This document shows, in pieces, positions 54,601 to 61,046 of a stretch of 64,000 nucleotides of DNA. Each line of letters begins with the position of its first letter. The stretch's first letter is position 1. Position numbers and translations under genes: made by a program. The notes beneath the pieces are model-generated. The model had not been told where the DNA came from. It did no database searches and worked only from the letters and a program-made list of their open reading frames with translations. This stretch comes from Luteolibacter sp. Y139 (lineage in GTDB: Bacteria; Verrucomicrobiota; Verrucomicrobiia; Verrucomicrobiales; Akkermansiaceae): positions 62,001-126,000 of the forward strand of contig NZ_JBBUKT010000009.1 in assembly GCF_038066715.1 (NCBI RefSeq), given 5' to 3'.

Positions 54601-54916
54601 GACCACCGCTGGCAGCGCTCCGGTCAATGGCGGCCTCGCCCTGATCGAGCAGACGGTCATCCCGAACAGCCCGGGCTTCCAGATCAACCAGATCGTTCTG
54701 ACCGGCCATCCGGTGACCTCGGTCTCGTTCAATATCGCGGGCCAGCCCGGCCAGACCTACACCGTCCAGGGTTCGACCAATCTGACCAGCTGGGTCGACC
54801 TCACCAACAGCCTGCCTGCCACCGGCAACAGCACGCCGTTCTCGGTGAATCTGTCCAGCTTCCCGGCGCTGAGCGGCCAGCAGAGGGTGTTCTTCCGTGC
54901 CACGGTGAACCCGTAA
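51644..54916 (+). CDS. Large secreted LamG/PA14-like protein
   Basis: 1090 residues from a GTG start with an N-terminal signal peptide (VALALMSTALSLPVVEA); start confidence is moderate because no Shine-Dalgarno is visible. Residues about 30-260 are a LamG-like sandwich. Three PA14/GLEYA-type segments follow, each around a conserved SDDGF or DDGGY core (FSIHSDDGFIMRV, FITTSDDGFVFRL, LGFQGDDGGYMYIYG). These folds bind sugars or act as adhesins. The C-terminus has the sandwich domain YTVQGSTNLTSWVDL … VFFRATVNP shared by three other secreted proteins in the window, here without the calcium-binding repeat. Surface adhesin or binding protein is the best guess. A strong terminator follows at 54938. 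Confidence 0.75.
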   Translation: MNNITITYHRGVALALMSTALSLPVVEAALVGQWRGTDYVDGQNWTSTPATGSKVATLSGSGTPVAVTSGYAPGTKAVDMPGSPYFVVSQANNPINGATAMSLVAIFKPNGLGSSGGGFYNGSGLIGNEVGGVTEDWGFTWNGSRVSGAAPGNGVMERTIFSDPVSDSELKVAMFTWSNTGVQQIYVNGVLVSSQNTGVMAPRISSSFALGASTSGGSNPFNGQIAELRMYNSDESANAATIASDLRNTYATDVMLESAALNPAGGRFVLVDTTAGQINAAGTFTFLLDGNPTPVTVSKSGARTTVTFAATIDAATSYAYDLTVPKVGGGSANYFSGFTSHRLPVALPGLAGSVGTWGIREISTGDTPLPPNVGNIVAAVSSVLNNPATVEGSAPVFNHADPDTNDQGGVGNFNNDFNILTNAAGEQNFVVVGKTKVTITTPGELRTFSIHSDDGFIMRVTGPGGGRFVHVGGDAQIDDGDFQSLYRDGGTGDSNSRGTFRFDAAGTYDITYLGWDGGGGGYYEVAWAPGTYFDDRDTNLWRLIGNDTDPSIPPFRERWAINPPGPLAGNGTFGVRTFLNAAGVTGIGNMSTFLDTTTRTPANDAANTVDAQVPYLNHRDPNNGGFNRFIDDRPFPGNNNGVDENNVATVAKGRISIPTTGTYTFITTSDDGFVFRLKGTNGAPDPSFRRVTCGGGDPRFQMSNPNEVYFDQANQETRCIVDLAAGSYDIEYLQVENVGGFCYELGVAAGEWPHQTTPPGGFQLVGVPASTVLFPAIAAPGWTVESSIPGLNQFASNIAGAEAKISYTQGLATNDPVWTTLGLNPANRTTTWASLDFNDPQDGSAGSFSPTNPWPLNTTNADNDYAIRATGNIIITQAGYYHLGFQGDDGGYMYIYGVGGNTDPAIDSIVFTHHPQQAAIGTAPGSTVNNAVRTDVGTGNSRTIVRVFLQAGQYQIKTLFFEGGGGSWWEVIGSSETAAYNYPLLTTTAGSAPVNGGLALIEQTVIPNSPGFQINQIVLTGHPVTSVSFNIAGQPGQTYTVQGSTNLTSWVDLTNSLPATGNSTPFSVNLSSFPALSGQQRVFFRATVNP

Positions 54917-54937
54917 GCCTTCGCGCATTCAATCCCA

Positions 54938-54970
54938 GCCGCCGCCGGAGTTCTCCGGCGGCGGCTTTTT
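54938..54970 (+). terminator. Strong intrinsic terminator
   Basis: Perfect inverted repeat GCCGCCGCCGGAG (54938-54950) / CTCCGGCGGCGGC (54953-54965) followed by five Ts (54966-54970). It ends transcription of the LamG/PA14 gene and insulates gltX. Confidence 0.9.
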
Positions 54971-55023
54971 CGTCTGCACGAAGCTCTTGGCGGAGCGCCG
55001 GACTGCCCTACACTCCGCCTCCC

Positions 55024-56370
55024 ATGTCCGTCCGCACGCGCTTCGCCCCATCGCCCACCGGCTACCTCCACGTCGGCGGCGCCCGTACTGCCTTGTTCAA
55101 CTACCTCTTCGCCCGCAAGCACGGCGGCACCTTCGTCCTGCGCGTGGAAGACACCGATGAGGCACGCAATACCCAGCCTGCCCGCGATGCGATCTTTACC
55201 GGGATGCACTGGCTCGGCCTCGATTGGGATGAGGGCGAGGGCAAGGGCGGCGACTACGGTCCCTACAACCAGAGCGAGCGCACCGCGATCTACGACAAGT
55301 GGTTCGAAGTGCTGCGCGAGAAGGGCCGCGTCTACGAAGAGGAAGGCGCGTGGCGTTTCCGCTTCGAGCGCAAGCCCGTCACCATGAACGACCTCGTCTG
55401 CGGCGAAGTCACCATCGACTACCGCGATGAGTCGAACACACCGGACATGGTGATCCGGCGGTCCGATGGCTCGTACGTCTTCCACTTCGTCAACGTGGTG
55501 GACGACCTCGAAATGAAGATCACCCACGTGATTCGCGGCGAGGACCACCTCATGAACACGCCGAAGCACCTGCAGCTTTTCGAAGCGCTCGATGCTCCGG
55601 CTCCGCAGTACGCGCACATCCCACTCATTCTGAATCCAGACGGTTCAAAGATGTCGAAGAGCGACAAAGGCGCATCGATCGGTGATACCCCACCCGTTGG
55701 TGAAATTCCAGCGAGCCCGGGTTACGAGCGACAGGGTTTCCTCGCCTCGGCAGTGGTGAACTTCATCGCCCTGCTCGGCTGGTCGTCGAAGAGCGACGAT
55801 GAAATCTTCACCATGGACGAGTTGATCGAGCGCTTCTCGCTCGAAGCGGTCAATCGTGCTCCGGCCCGCTTCGATCACGAGAAATGCGCGTGGGTGAACC
55901 AGCAACACCTGCTCAAGCTTTCCCCGGAATCATTCGCCGAAGCCGCCAGGCCCTTCGTTGCCGAAGCCGGCCTGCCCATCGACGACCGCTACCCCGCCGT
56001 CGCCGCCGTCGTGCGTGAGAAGGTCCGCCTGCTTTCTGAAGTCCCGGCAGCGATTGGCTTCCTGCTTGCCGATAGTTTCGACCTCGACCCCGAGGCCGTC
56101 GAAAAGGTCCGCGGCAATGCCGCCGCGAAGGATCTGCTCGCCGCCTTGGCAAACGACTTCGCCAAGCTTTCCGAGTGGTCCGCTGATGCAGCGAAGCACC
56201 AGATCGGCGAGACCGCCAAGGCCGCCGGCGCCAAGCCGGGCCAGCTCATGTTCCCGGTCCGCGTCGCCCTCAGCGGCAAGTCCGGCGGGCCGGATCTGGG
56301 GGATATCCTCGGCTTGTTAGGCCAAGAGAAGTGCGTGGCGCGGTTACGGGCGTTCGTGGCCTCTCTCTAA
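55024..56370 (+). CDS. gltX: Glutamyl-tRNA synthetase
   Basis: 448 residues from ATG 55024, preceded by the pyrimidine tract CACTCCGCCTCCC. Class I synthetase motifs: the HIGH-like PSPTGYLHVGG near residue 9 and the KMSKS loop GSKMSKSDKG in the middle. The C-terminal anticodon-binding part is slightly shorter than usual (about 465-490 residues). It charges tRNA-Glu with glutamate in the cytoplasm; some bacteria use the same enzyme for tRNA-Gln, and the sequence here does not decide which. An inverted pair of GTAG-headed hairpins follows the stop. Confidence 0.95.
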   Translation: MSVRTRFAPSPTGYLHVGGARTALFNYLFARKHGGTFVLRVEDTDEARNTQPARDAIFTGMHWLGLDWDEGEGKGGDYGPYNQSERTAIYDKWFEVLREKGRVYEEEGAWRFRFERKPVTMNDLVCGEVTIDYRDESNTPDMVIRRSDGSYVFHFVNVVDDLEMKITHVIRGEDHLMNTPKHLQLFEALDAPAPQYAHIPLILNPDGSKMSKSDKGASIGDTPPVGEIPASPGYERQGFLASAVVNFIALLGWSSKSDDEIFTMDELIERFSLEAVNRAPARFDHEKCAWVNQQHLLKLSPESFAEAARPFVAEAGLPIDDRYPAVAAVVREKVRLLSEVPAAIGFLLADSFDLDPEAVEKVRGNAAAKDLLAALANDFAKLSEWSADAAKHQIGETAKAAGAKPGQLMFPVRVALSGKSGGPDLGDILGLLGQEKCVARLRAFVASL

Positions 56371-56376
56371 GTCTTC

Positions 56377-56412
56377 GTAGCGGAAGCGCTGCGCGCTTCC
56401 GGGTGGGGCGAG
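56377..56412 (+). repeat. REP-like palindrome unit, copy 1
   Basis: GTAG head, a 9-base perfect stem CGGAAGCGC/GCGCTTCCG with TGC loop (56381-56401), and a G-rich tail GGTGGGGCGAG. The form, a tetranucleotide GTAG followed by a short hairpin, matches bacterial REP elements. It starts six bases after the gltX stop. Confidence 0.65.
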
Positions 56413-56449
56413 CTCTCTCTTGGAATCGTCACTCCGATTCGCAAGGTGT

Positions 56450-56485
56450 CTGCACCCCGCCGGAACGGCGCAGCCGTTCCGCTAC
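56450..56485 (-). repeat. REP-like palindrome unit, copy 2 (inverted)
   Basis: On the minus strand this reads GTAG, a stem CGGAACGGC/GCCGTTCCG in either orientation with a 3-base loop (56461-56481), and a tail GCGGGGTGCAG, matching copy 1 beyond the hairpin. The two units are inverted, 37 bases apart, like a bacterial interspersed mosaic pair. The TAG of its head is the stop codon of the methyltransferase gene. Confidence 0.65.
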
Positions 56486-57084
56486 CTCACAAACAGCGCC
56501 AGCCGCCGGTCCACGGACTTGTTCGGCGCGTCGTCGAGCGGGCGACTGTGAGGATTACGCAGGTCGGCCAGTTTCCGCCCGCCGCATTGGGACAGGCACG
56601 CCATCGCCAGCTCGTGCTCGCGGTCGAAGTAGGAAGTGATCGCCAGCAGACCACCCGGCTTCAGCCCATCGAGCGCATTGCGATACAGCACCTCCCACAC
56701 CGCCGCGTCGTGCCAGTAGTTCTGGTGGCGGATGAAGGTGAAATCGAAGGGCGGCAGCTGCTTCATCCGATCCGTCCGCGAGGCATCCCCCGCGCGGAAA
56801 TCGAGCTGCCACCCCGGCGGCGCATTCGGGATCCAGCGCGACCTCGCCTCGGCGATTTCCGGCGGCCGCAAATCGATCCCCAGATAGAATAACTCCGTCG
56901 CCTGGGGGGCGACCGCGCCCAACAAGACCCCGGTCTCATCCGCCCGCCCGCAGGCCAGATTCAGCACCGCCACTTTCTCCGGAGCCTGCCATTCCGCCGC
57001 CCGCAGGCCCAGCGCCAGCAAGTCCCCGAGACGACGGACATCCGCCGCAATCCCCGGGAAGCTGAATGGCACGGCAGGCGTCAC
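56482..57084 (-). CDS. Class I SAM-dependent methyltransferase
   Basis: 200 residues with a Rossmann-type SAM-binding fold: motif I VLNLACGRADETG near residue 40, an acidic GIDLRPPEIAEARS segment for the ribose, FDFTFIRHQNYWHD after the fourth strand, and GLKPGGLLAITSYF typical of class I enzymes. The substrate is unknown. Transcribed minus, divergent from the kinase gene at 57253. Its stop codon lies inside the GTAG head of the inverted REP-like unit, so that element lies directly at its 3' end. Confidence 0.78.
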   Translation of the reverse strand: MTPAVPFSFPGIAADVRRLGDLLALGLRAAEWQAPEKVAVLNLACGRADETGVLLGAVAPQATELFYLGIDLRPPEIAEARSRWIPNAPPGWQLDFRAGDASRTDRMKQLPPFDFTFIRHQNYWHDAAVWEVLYRNALDGLKPGGLLAITSYFDREHELAMACLSQCGGRKLADLRNPHSRPLDDAPNKSVDRRLALFVR

Positions 57085-57252
57085 GCGCGGGGAGAAATGC
57101 GTTCTCCTCCGGATCCCGGCAAGGCTTTCCCGTTCTGAGTCTTATCCTCCAAAATGAGGGGTCCCCAGCGGCAACACCTCCGGGAATTCCAGTTTGTCTT
57201 TGTCACAAATCGCCGTTACAACCATCCCTTTCCGCCCCGAAACCTGCGCCAC

Positions 57253-58407
57253 ATGGTCCCCAGTACCTCGCCCGTCCATCCCGTCGATCCGGCTCTACAA
57301 GAATCGATCGCCCGCATTTCCAACCAGTTCGCGATTGAGGGCGAGTTCATCGAAGGCGAGGAAATCGAGAGCGGTCATATCAATTCGACCTACCGGGCTA
57401 CCTTCGAGACCTCGTCCGGAGCCCGGCACCGCTACATCCTCCAGAGGATCAATGAGAAGGTCTTCAAGGACCCGGTGGCGGTGATGCGGAACGTGGAATG
57501 TGTGACCCGTCACATCAACTGGAAGGTGCTGCGGGTGAAAAAGGACCTCGGCGGCCAGACGCTCAGCCTCTATCCCGGCCGCGGCGGCCGGTCATGGGTG
57601 GTGGGACCGAATGGCGGGATCTGGCGTTGCTACAATTCCATCGAAGGCTGCGTCACCTACGACATCATCGAAAACACCCGCCAGGCTTTCCAGGCGGCGC
57701 GCGCCTTCGGCTCGTTCCAAGATCTGGTGAGCGATCTGCCGGCGAGTGAGATCGAGGAGACCATCCCGGATTTCCACCACACAAGGAAGCGCTTCGAGCG
57801 GTTGATGCGGGTGGCGGATGCCGACCCACATGGTCGCGCCGGATCGGTGGGAGCCGAGCTGGAATTCGTGCGGCAGCGGGAAAAGGACGTGGGCGTGATC
57901 ATCGACCTGCTCGCCACGCATTCCATTCCGACGCGCATCACTCACAACGACACCAAGATCAACAACGTGATGATTGATGCCGACACGGATGAGGCGGTCT
58001 GCGTGATCGACCTTGATACCGTGATGCCCGGCGCCTCGCTCTACGATTTCGGCGACCTCGTCCGCACCGCCACCAGCCCGGCAGCGGAAGACGAGCGGGA
58101 TCTCTCCAAGGTGGTGATGCAGATGCCGATGTTCGAGGCGCTGGTGGATGGCTACCTCGATGCGGCCGACGATTTCCTCAACGACGCCGAGATCGAGCAC
58201 CTCGCCTTCAGCGGCAAGCTGATCACCTTCGAAACCGGCATGCGTTTCCTGACCGACTTTCTTGAGGGCGACGGCTACTTCAAGATTCACCGCGAAGGCC
58301 ACAACCTCGATCGCTGTCGCACCCAGTTCAAGCTGGTGGCGGAGATCGAGCGCCAGCAGGAGACGATGGAGAAATTCGTGCGGAAGGTGCGGCGCGGGAA
58401 GCGCTGA
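57253..58407 (+). CDS. APH-family kinase, NahK (N-acetylhexosamine 1-kinase)-like
   Basis: 384 residues from ATG 57253. The kinase fold of the aminoglycoside-phosphotransferase superfamily is clear: a nucleotide-loop region SGHINSTYRATF near residue 40, the catalytic loop THNDTKINNVM (HxDxxxxN type, here HNDTKINN), and the metal-binding CVIDLDTVMPG and YDFGDLVR. The wording of the catalytic and metal loops is very close to N-acetylhexosamine 1-kinases, which phosphorylate N-acetylglucosamine or N-acetylgalactosamine at C1. The substrate is an inference. It converges with the SMR gene only five bases away. Confidence 0.78.
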   Translation: MVPSTSPVHPVDPALQESIARISNQFAIEGEFIEGEEIESGHINSTYRATFETSSGARHRYILQRINEKVFKDPVAVMRNVECVTRHINWKVLRVKKDLGGQTLSLYPGRGGRSWVVGPNGGIWRCYNSIEGCVTYDIIENTRQAFQAARAFGSFQDLVSDLPASEIEETIPDFHHTRKRFERLMRVADADPHGRAGSVGAELEFVRQREKDVGVIIDLLATHSIPTRITHNDTKINNVMIDADTDEAVCVIDLDTVMPGASLYDFGDLVRTATSPAAEDERDLSKVVMQMPMFEALVDGYLDAADDFLNDAEIEHLAFSGKLITFETGMRFLTDFLEGDGYFKIHREGHNLDRCRTQFKLVAEIERQQETMEKFVRKVRRGKR

Positions 58408-58411
58408 GCGG

Positions 58412-58738
58412 CTAGTGCGCGGTCGAGGTGAACTTCAGGCCAATGATCGCGACCACCAGCAAGCCGAGGAACAAGGCCCGGGCCGGAGTCATGGTTTCGC
58501 CGTGGAGAAAGACCGCCGCGATGGCGGCTCCCGCGGCGCCGATGCCGACCCACACCGCATAGGCGGTCCCGACCGGCAGGTTCTTCACCGCAAGTGAGAG
58601 AAGCACGAGGCTGGCAACGAGCGCACTGCCGACAAAGACAGAGGGCCAAAGGCGGGTGAAGCCTTCAGTGGATTTCAGGCCGAGGGCCCAGCAAATCTCC
58701 AGCAAGCCGGCGAGAACGAGTAGGATCCAGGAATTCAT
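58412..58738 (-). CDS. gdx: SMR family transporter, Gdx (SugE)-type guanidinium exporter
   Basis: 108 residues, four membrane segments, from ATG 58738 (a GTG two codons earlier is possible). The signature LVLAGLLEICWALGLKSTEGFTR with the essential first-helix glutamate fits the Gdx/SugE branch better than EmrE. Later segments read VGTAYAVWVGIGAAG. Gdx proteins export guanidinium in exchange for protons and are often under guanidine riboswitches. An imperfect 9-base hairpin (58741-58764) directly precedes the start, and a second stronger one lies further upstream. Confidence 0.82.
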   Translation of the reverse strand: MNSWILLVLAGLLEICWALGLKSTEGFTRLWPSVFVGSALVASLVLLSLAVKNLPVGTAYAVWVGIGAAGAAIAAVFLHGETMTPARALFLGLLVVAIIGLKFTSTAH

Positions 58739-58740
58739 GT

Positions 58741-58840
58741 GCACTTGAAGCAGGGTTCAGGTGCGTCGTCTTTTCCTTCAACCGGGTACGGCGCGTCTCG
58801 TCCGGGCGGCGGGACCAAAGCCCCGGGGCGGGCTTTGGTC
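58741..58840 (-). other. Leader hairpins upstream of gdx
   Basis: Two hairpins on the gdx leader. The proximal one has a 9-base stem with one mismatch (58741-58764), directly before the start. The distal one has a perfect 10-base stem GACCAAAGCC/GGCTTTGGTC with an 8-base loop (58813-58840). They could form a regulatory leader, but I cannot match ACGR loops of the guanidine-II class, so a riboswitch is not claimed. Confidence 0.35.
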
Positions 58841-58896
58841 AAGTGGAGAAGAGCTAGCGTTTGACGGAGAACGGTGGGGGAGATGATCCTGCGCGC

Positions 58897-59496
58897 GTGA
58901 AGATCACGCTGTGTTATCGCGATGAGCCCTTGGGTGAGGCTTGGAGACATTGCTTCGAAGGGCTCAATGAGGTGGCCATCCTCGAAGGCGACATTTGCCA
59001 GCTTTCCTGCGATGCGGTGGTCAGTCCCGCCAATTCCTTCGGCTTCATGGACGGAGGGCTGGATCATTTGCTCTCGGAGCGCTTCGGATGGGATTTGCAG
59101 GATCGCGTGATGAAGGCGATCCAAAGTCGGCCGATGCGCGAACTGCTGATCGGCGAAGCGATTGTCGTAGCGACGGAAGATGTCCGGGTCCCTTGGCTCA
59201 TCGCCGCCCCGACGATGCGGGTGCCCATGCGCATCCGGAACAGCATCCACGCGTATCTCGCCATGAAAGCGATCTTGATTGCTGCCAAGTCGCATCAAGA
59301 AGAGATTCCGATCACTCATGTCGCGGTTCCGGGACTGGGCACAGGCGTGGGGCATCTGGCTCCGCAAGTCGCAGCGGCTCAAATGGCCAAGGCCTATCGC
59401 GAGGTGATGCTCGATGAGCACAAGTATCCCGGCAGCTTCAATGAGGCTCAGCGCATGCATCTCGACCTGAACCGCAGCGCCATGCTGTACGACTGA
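58897..59496 (+). CDS. Macro domain protein
   Basis: 199 residues from GTG 58897, just before the conserved KITLCYRDEP; the frame extends to 58861. The macro fold motifs are present: ILEGDICQLSCDAVVSPANS, the FGFMDGGLDHLL glycine loop and HVAVPGLGTGVGHLAP. Macro domains bind ADP-ribose or related nucleotides and some hydrolyse ADP-ribosyl bonds; this subtype resembles those with a GGLD loop. Cytoplasmic. It is transcribed divergently from gdx, with the intervening hairpins between them. Confidence 0.82.
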   Translation: MKITLCYRDEPLGEAWRHCFEGLNEVAILEGDICQLSCDAVVSPANSFGFMDGGLDHLLSERFGWDLQDRVMKAIQSRPMRELLIGEAIVVATEDVRVPWLIAAPTMRVPMRIRNSIHAYLAMKAILIAAKSHQEEIPITHVAVPGLGTGVGHLAPQVAAAQMAKAYREVMLDEHKYPGSFNEAQRMHLDLNRSAMLYD

Positions 59497-59648
59497 GAGA
59501 GGTGGACGGCGCAAGATGCATCCGCCTCGTCGCAGGGTGCACCCGTTAGAGACGTGCCAGGGCGGGCATGCTGTAGGAAATCCTTGGAGGGAGCGGGATC
59601 GGCGCGGAATCACGTCGTGGCACAGGCTTCGCTAAAACGCGCGCCATC

Positions 59649-59747
59649 ATGATCTCTCGCTTCACCGCACTACTATCGCTCTTCAAGCGCCGCCAACGCT
59701 CTCTGCCTCCCCGCCGTTTCCGCCGCGTGCGGATGTTCAATCTGTAG
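59649..59747 (+). CDS. Possible very basic microprotein
   Basis: A 32-residue open frame starting MISRFTALLSLFKRRQRSLP and ending RRVRMFNL, with about nine arginines and a hydrophobic N-terminus. Its end overlaps the 3' end of the opposite-strand methyltransferase gene by 11 bases. No Shine-Dalgarno is evident. It could be a genuine small protein or chance; there is no family support. Confidence 0.25.
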   Translation: MISRFTALLSLFKRRQRSLPPRRFRRVRMFNL

Positions 59748-60960
59748 TCCTGCGTGTGAGCGTCATCACACACTCCAAATGCCGGGTGTGCGGGAAGAGA
59801 TCGAAAGGCTGCACCTTCTGAAGCTCGAAGCCGCCTTGCTTGAGGATGGCGAGGTCGCGGACCTGGGTCGCGGGGTCGCAGGAGACATAGACGACCCGGG
59901 ACGGCGCGAAGGCGATGAGCTGCTCGAGGAACTCCGGCGAGCAACCCTTCCGCGGCGGGTCGATGAGCACCGCGGTCTCGTTCGCGGGAAACTCGATGTC
60001 GGCGAAGATCGTCTCGGCCGAGGCAGCGAGGAAGCGGGCATTGGTGATACCATTTGACTCTGCATTGCGCCGCGCCCAATCGGCGGCGGCTTCGCTGACT
60101 TCCACGCCGGCGACTTGCTCGAAGTTTTTCGCCAAGGTCAGCGCAAACAGGCCGGAGCCGCAGTAGGCATCGACAAGGAAACGCGCGCCACCCGCCTTCG
60201 CCTCTTCCGCGGCATGGCCGGTGAAGGCGGGCAGGATGAAGGGATTGTTCTGGAAGAACTCACCGGCGAGGAAATCGAAGGACAACTCGCCGACATGCTC
60301 GGTCACCACCGCATTCGGATTCGTTTCCACGCGCCCCTCGGTCGCGCGCAGCAGCAGCGTGGCGCCTTTTTTGAATTGCTTGGCGCGCTGGCGGGCCGAC
60401 TCGCGCTCGCGAGGGAGGGCGGCATTGATCTCCTCCATCGCGATCGGGCATTGCGGGACATCGATGATGCTGCGCCGGCCATTCGGCAGGAAGCCGATCG
60501 GCCCGATGACGCCATCCTTTGGGCGGTCAAAGTGCGGCGTGATCTTTGAGCGATAGTTCCAGATCTTCGGCGAAGGGATGCAGGGCAGCACCGGGAACTC
60601 GATGCCCGCCATATGCTGCAGCAGTTCGCCCACCTGGCGCGTCTTCCAATCGAGCTGCGCCTGATAGGAGAGATGCTGGTACTGGCAGCCGCCGCAGGTG
60701 CCGAAGAGTGGGCACTTCGGCTCGCCACGTTCGGGCGAGGCTTCGAGCACCTCGAGCAGGTCCGCGTTCGAGCAATTCTTGTCGTTGCGGAAGACGCGCG
60801 CCTTCACCAATTCGCCCGGCAGGCAGAAGGGGACGAAGACTACCCAGCCATCGATCCGGCCGATGCCCACGCCGAGGTTGCTGAGCGCGTCGATGCGCAG
60901 CTCGATCTCCTGATGGTAGGCGAACGGGTGGGGGTGGAACTTTTTCGGCGGACGCTGCAC
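59737..60960 (-). CDS. TRAM-domain 23S rRNA/tRNA (uracil-5-)methyltransferase, RlmD/RlmC/TrmA family
   Basis: 407 residues. An N-terminal TRAM RNA-binding domain (about 15-75) is followed by iron-sulfur cysteines in CPLFGTCGGCQYQHL and a later QCPIA. The SAM domain has VDAYCGSGLFALTL, LIDPPRKGCSPEFLEQL and the catalytic cysteine in VVYVSCDPATQVRDL. It methylates C5 of a uridine in rRNA or tRNA; which site cannot be decided. The gene is convergent with the possible microprotein at 59649 and divergent from the alcohol dehydrogenase gene. Confidence 0.9.
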   Translation of the reverse strand: MQRPPKKFHPHPFAYHQEIELRIDALSNLGVGIGRIDGWVVFVPFCLPGELVKARVFRNDKNCSNADLLEVLEASPERGEPKCPLFGTCGGCQYQHLSYQAQLDWKTRQVGELLQHMAGIEFPVLPCIPSPKIWNYRSKITPHFDRPKDGVIGPIGFLPNGRRSIIDVPQCPIAMEEINAALPRERESARQRAKQFKKGATLLLRATEGRVETNPNAVVTEHVGELSFDFLAGEFFQNNPFILPAFTGHAAEEAKAGGARFLVDAYCGSGLFALTLAKNFEQVAGVEVSEAAADWARRNAESNGITNARFLAASAETIFADIEFPANETAVLIDPPRKGCSPEFLEQLIAFAPSRVVYVSCDPATQVRDLAILKQGGFELQKVQPFDLFPHTRHLECVMTLTRRTTD

Positions 60961-61046
60961 GGAGCGGGGTTACGGGGCAGAACGGAAATTGCCAAGTCGT
61001 CATCATCGCGGACTTGCGAAATCAGCCGGGGCTGCGATGGGAGAAT

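Noticed and set aside
53093-54928. A 611-codon minus-strand open frame opposite the same gene
   Set aside because: Antisense shadow with biased Arg/Ala composition and no homology. The sense strand is clearly the gene.
58741-58840. A guanidine riboswitch upstream of gdx
   Set aside because: The stems are real but I could not find the paired ACGR loops of guanidine-II or the conserved core of guanidine-I, so only hairpins are reported.
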